Origin: Gamarada debralockiae
Taxonomy: Eukaryota; Ascomycota; Leotiomycetes; Helotiales; Hyphodiscaceae
Length of the DNA stretch: 47,005 nt
Assembly (NCBI GenBank): GCA_002803225.1
Contig: NXFV01001713.1
Span: forward strand, 1 to 47,005
Reading direction: 5' to 3'
The notes below the pieces were generated by a model. That model was given only the letters and a program-made list of their open reading frames with translations, did no database searches and was not told where the DNA came from. Within the stretch, counting starts at the first letter, position 1. The number at the start of each line of letters is the position of its first letter. Below, piece after piece: positions 43,588-47,005 of this stretch. Made by a program: the position numbers and the translations under genes.

Positions 43588-45852
43588 ATGGACGACAAAA
43601 CAGAGAATTCACTTGGTGTTGTGGAGCTCTCTGAGCAGAGTGGAGGCACTCCATCCTCAGATGACAAAGGAAATACGAACAGAGACGATGCGGAGATGGC
43701 GTATTATGGCAAGAGACAACAGCTTAGGGTATGCACGCCGAAATATCTTGCCATTGAATCTATAACAACCAAGACTGATGAATATAGCGAAACTTCGGGT
43801 TTCTATCTATCGCCGGATTCGTTTGCAGCCTTTTGTCCACCTGGGAAGGAATGTTCGCGTATGTCATGCCATATATCTCATAAAACTACCGCAGCTAACT
43901 TGATATATCCAGTGTCTTTCTCTATGGTTTTCAAAATGGAGGTCCTGCAGGTCTGATATATGGATACATTTTCTGCTGGATGTATGCCAGTTCGCAATGC
44001 TTCGTCCCTTTCCGCAAGGGAGGACAGTCCTAATGGCTTGTTGATCAACACTAACTAGGGCTTGATAGTGGTACCCTTGCGACGGTCTCTTCATTGGCAG
44101 AGATGGCTTCGATGTAAGACACTTTTGATGAACTCATCTAGCAAAGCTGATTAAAAGCCAGGATGCCTTTGTCTGGTGGAGTACGTTTCCCCATATTCGA
44201 GAGCGCTTCCTCAGCGTTTGGAAGAACTTCATATTAACCTGCTCACCAGCAATACCACTGGGTTTCTATCCTAGCTCCAGCCAGGAGCGCAAAATTTCTC
44301 AGCTACATCACAGGTATACTCATGCAAACATCATAAGTATATAACGCTAACTTTAGAAAGGTTGGCTCACAGTAATTGGATGGCAAGCAGGCCAAGCATC
44401 TGTTGCTTTCCTAGGCGCTACGATGATCCAAGCACTAATTATTCTCAATCACCCCAACTATGCACCTACCCGATGGCAGGGAACACTTATTTTCTACGCT
44501 GTCATCGCCTTCATCGTCTTCATCAACACTTATTTGGCGAGATGGCTCCCAAAGATAGAAGGAATGATTCTGTGCGTGCACATCCTTGGGTTCTTCGCAA
44601 TCCTCATCCCGTTGGTCACCCTCGCACCCCATGGCTCTGCGAAAGATGTCTTTGCTACCTTTATAAATGGTGGTGGTTGGAGTAGCGATGGACTATCATT
44701 CTTTGTTGGTCTTATTACGAGTGTCTTCTCCTTTTTAGGTAATATCATCCCTCAATCCACACCTGAGGAGTAGTTTGGTGCTAACCTTTATTCAAGGAGC
44801 TGATAGCGCCTGCCATATGGCTGAGGAGATTCATAATGCTTCTACCATTGTTCCCTGGGCGAGTAGGTATTTCTCGAAGCACTTTTTCCCGGCTTTGCCG
44901 GGTCTCATGGGGTTTAGTCCCGAATATTGGCTTGTAATAGGTGCCGTTCGAGTCTGAATCTCAAAAATTTTGCTTAACTCGAATCTTCCACCTGTATTGA
45001 GCTATTGCTGACGCTAAAATTCTCACAGTGATATCAACCATAATGCTCAATGGAGTTATGGGTCTAGCTCTCCTGATTGCCCTCTTGTTTTGCCTTGGAA
45101 ATATCAACAATGCCTTGGAGACACCTACCGGATTTCCCTTCATCGAGATCTTTGTACAGGCTACAAACAGCAATGCGGCAGCTACAGGCATGACTTGCTT
45201 GATCCTCCTTCTCATGATAGCGGCAGCAATTGGGATTATGGCCACTGCTTCGCGTCTGCTCTGGTCTTTTGCTCGTGACAACGGCGTTCCTCTCAGTAGA
45301 CACATTAGCCGCGTAAGTTCTTCCAATCCCCATTTCGCCCCCCCCCCCCTCTACAGGTCATTTGAAAGGGTTGAAAACCGACCTTTACTTCGAAAACAGG
45401 TCCACCCTGGAACGGCCCTACCCCTTTACTCGATTCTCGTCAGCACTATCATATCTTTGCTTCTCGCTCTTATCAACATCGGAAGCACAGCAGCCTTCAA
45501 CGCAATAATGAGCGTCAACGTTGCAGCTTTCTTCACCTCCTACATGATACCCATCTCCCTCCTGCTGCATAAACGTCTTCGGAACGATCCGGTAAAGGAC
45601 GACATACATTGGGGACCGTGGCGAATGGGTCCAATCTGGGGACCCATCGTGAATGTTGTCGGCTTGATATACACTGCGATCACCATGTTATTCAGCTTCT
45701 TTCCATCCACCGCGACTGTTACGCCGGTGACAATGAATTGGTCCTGTCTGATTTTTGGAGCATCGATTATTTTCAGCGTTGGGTTCTACGTCTTGTTTGG
45801 AAGGTATGCATACAAGTGGCCAATTGTAGACCCAATCAGGAGATATCAGTAG
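43588..45852 (+). CDS. APC-family amino acid/choline/GABA-type permease
   Basis: Ten exons: 43588-43728, 43788-43858, 43913-43981, 44069-44113, 44162-44180, 44250-44313, 44361-44738, 44797-44862, 45029-45312 and 45400-45852, giving 529 residues with every phase closing. Signatures of the fungal amino acid/choline transporter group are RNFGFLSIAGFVCSLLSTWEG, NGGPAGLIYGYIFCW, SLAEMAS with PLSGGQYHWVSILAP, DSACHMAEEIHNAS, and FCLGNINNALETPTGFPFIEIF. About 12 transmembrane helices are expected. Substrate cannot be fixed; GABA, choline or another amino acid are candidates. Exon 5 is 19 nt. The last intron (45313-45399) is 87 nt, stop-free and in frame, so its retention would insert 29 residues. 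Confidence 0.93.
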
Positions 45853-46363
45853 ACTGGAAACTAGGTCGCGTGCAAAGAGACAAGTTATGACGGCTCTGGG
45901 GGGGAAGAATACTTCCTTTCGAAGCATTGAAGATAGCGAATTCACAGCGAGAACTTCCTGACCTGGTTTACAATGCTTTGATTCGATACTTCAAATCAAT
46001 ATGAGAATGCAGCTGGCCATTGCTTGGCTCTCCCAAGTCCAAGTTGCACCCCACCGCTCCTCCTCGACACATGTTATTGGACGCCTCCTGTGTGGTGGAA
46101 AAGAGGAGTCGCAAACCCCACCCCGCCCGCATGAGGCTATGAGCTGATCAGGAACTGGTCTGCCGTTCTCGCATATTCAAACGCAATGTTTTAACCTTCG
46201 GTCTATTATATTAAGCCACGTTTAAAATTATCCCCATGCGTGACCGTGAACCTACGAGGCGTTCAAGTGATAATCTTTCTTCGAATTTCAATAATGGAAA
46301 CGGACACTCGTCAATCTCCTTAGAATTCATATCCTTATAAATTTCAACTAAACATACAGAGCC
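45853..46363. other. Intergenic
   Basis: About 510 bases between the permease stop and the GNAT start, both plus strand. It should hold the permease 3' UTR and the GNAT promoter. No gene is supported. Confidence 0.5.
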
Positions 46364-46949
46364 ATGGGATCCATCAAAAAAGTGCCGCTCATGCTCCTGC
46401 CCGCCGAGCCCTCAGATGCGGCAGAGATCTTCGCAATGCACTTCGCGGCTTTCAACTCCCCTCCGTAAGTCTGCATTTCTAACTCCGGATGGTACCATTG
46501 ACTTCTAAACCTGATCTGACGAAGGCTTTACTAATTCTACTGTTATAATAGTGAGCCATTCTTTTTTGTTCTCTTTCCACGACATGAGGAGAGAGAAAAA
46601 GCTGTGAAGAGGATGGTCGACTGGTGGTTGGGTGACCCCACCGCCAGATATATGAAAGTTGTTGATAGTGAGAGTGGTAAGTTCTGATACATCCTGAAAT
46701 GTTTTACTACGTAGCTCTCGTTTGCTAGGAGCATATGAGACAAACCCATATTCTGATGAAGGTGACAAGGGCAAATCATTAGCGCAGCTAAATGGTGCAT
46801 CTATGAGAAACCGCTCACTGAAGCACAAATGAGTGAGGAAATGCGCTTCGATTGGCTCTCTGATACGGAGTCAAATGAATGGGGCGCACATGTCTTTCAT
46901 TATGTACACCAGGAACGACTTTCGCGGACAAAAGGTGAAGTATGCTGTG
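46364..46949 (+). CDS. GNAT-family acetyltransferase, 3' partial
   Basis: Exons 46364-46464, 46552-46676 and 46770-46949 keep frame. The N-terminus (LMLLPAEPSDAAEIFAMHF) is typical of fungal GNAT proteins, where the first strand and helix 1 begin the acetyl-CoA-dependent N-acetyltransferase fold. The next exon holds ARYMKVVDSESG and the third IISAAKWCIYEKP, matching the strand pair before the cofactor loop. A perfect donor GTACGT sits at 46950-46955, so exon 3 probably ends at 46949. The C-terminal half with the cofactor-binding loop is missing because the sequence turns into poly-C. Substrate is unknown. Confidence 0.75.
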
Positions 46950-46953
46950 GTAC

Positions 46954-46955
<2 letters not shown>

Positions 46956-47005
<50 letters not shown>
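46956..47005. repeat. Run of 50 C at the window end
   Basis: Fifty consecutive C directly follow a splice donor of the GNAT gene. A natural tract of this purity is unlikely here. A read-through artefact or gap-like fill at a contig edge is more plausible. Confidence 0.95.

Overview
The window is nuclear DNA of a filamentous ascomycete (Pezizomycotina; Leotiomycetes is my best guess, from overall protein character only). The evidence is dense genes on both strands, short GT-AG introns (mostly 45-185 nt), and fungal-specific families: Zn2Cys6 and copper-fist regulators, WSC-domain protein, PTH11/rhodopsin-type membrane protein and fungal DOPA dioxygenase. I saw no prokaryotic features, CRISPR, rRNA or tRNA genes. 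All exon joins were worked out by hand from reading frame, splice signals and family conservation.

Layout, left to right: the 3' part of a caspase-like (C14) protein (+); casein kinase II beta (-) with an in-frame N-terminal extension of 222 codons; a JmjC/cupin-8 oxygenase, probably mitochondrial (-); a Baeyer-Villiger-type flavin monooxygenase with a hydrophobic tail (+), converging on a DOPA 4,5-dioxygenase-like gene (-); 3.3 kb without a convincing gene; a Zn2Cys6 regulator (+) converging on the lysine methyltransferase EFM7 (-); a copper-fist regulator (+); an M3 metallopeptidase carrying several disabling lesions (+); a 10-exon secreted beta-propeller/Ig-like/five-WSC protein of 1727 residues (-).

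The right part holds a 146-bp hAT-type MITE with an exact 8-bp target duplication, a decayed alpha/beta-hydrolase pseudogene (+), a six-exon tetraspan (MARVEL-like) gene with a 16-nt micro-exon (+), an eight-exon DUF7905-like protein (+) converging on prefoldin subunit 5 (-), a five-exon rhodopsin-type seven-helix protein (-), a ten-exon APC-family permease (+), and the 5' part of a GNAT acetyltransferase (+). The last gene runs into an artificial-looking tract of 50 C at the window edge.

I see no biosynthetic cluster or operon-like unit. The genes are mostly independent housekeeping (CKB, EFM7, PFD5), regulatory, surface and transport functions. The most informative features are the two decaying genes beside otherwise clean multi-exon genes, the extended CKB reading frame, the hAT MITE, and the propeller/Ig/WSC protein with its in-frame 51-bp minisatellite. 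Because seven neighbouring multi-exon genes close in frame exactly, the lesions in the two pseudogenes look genuine rather than general sequencing noise.
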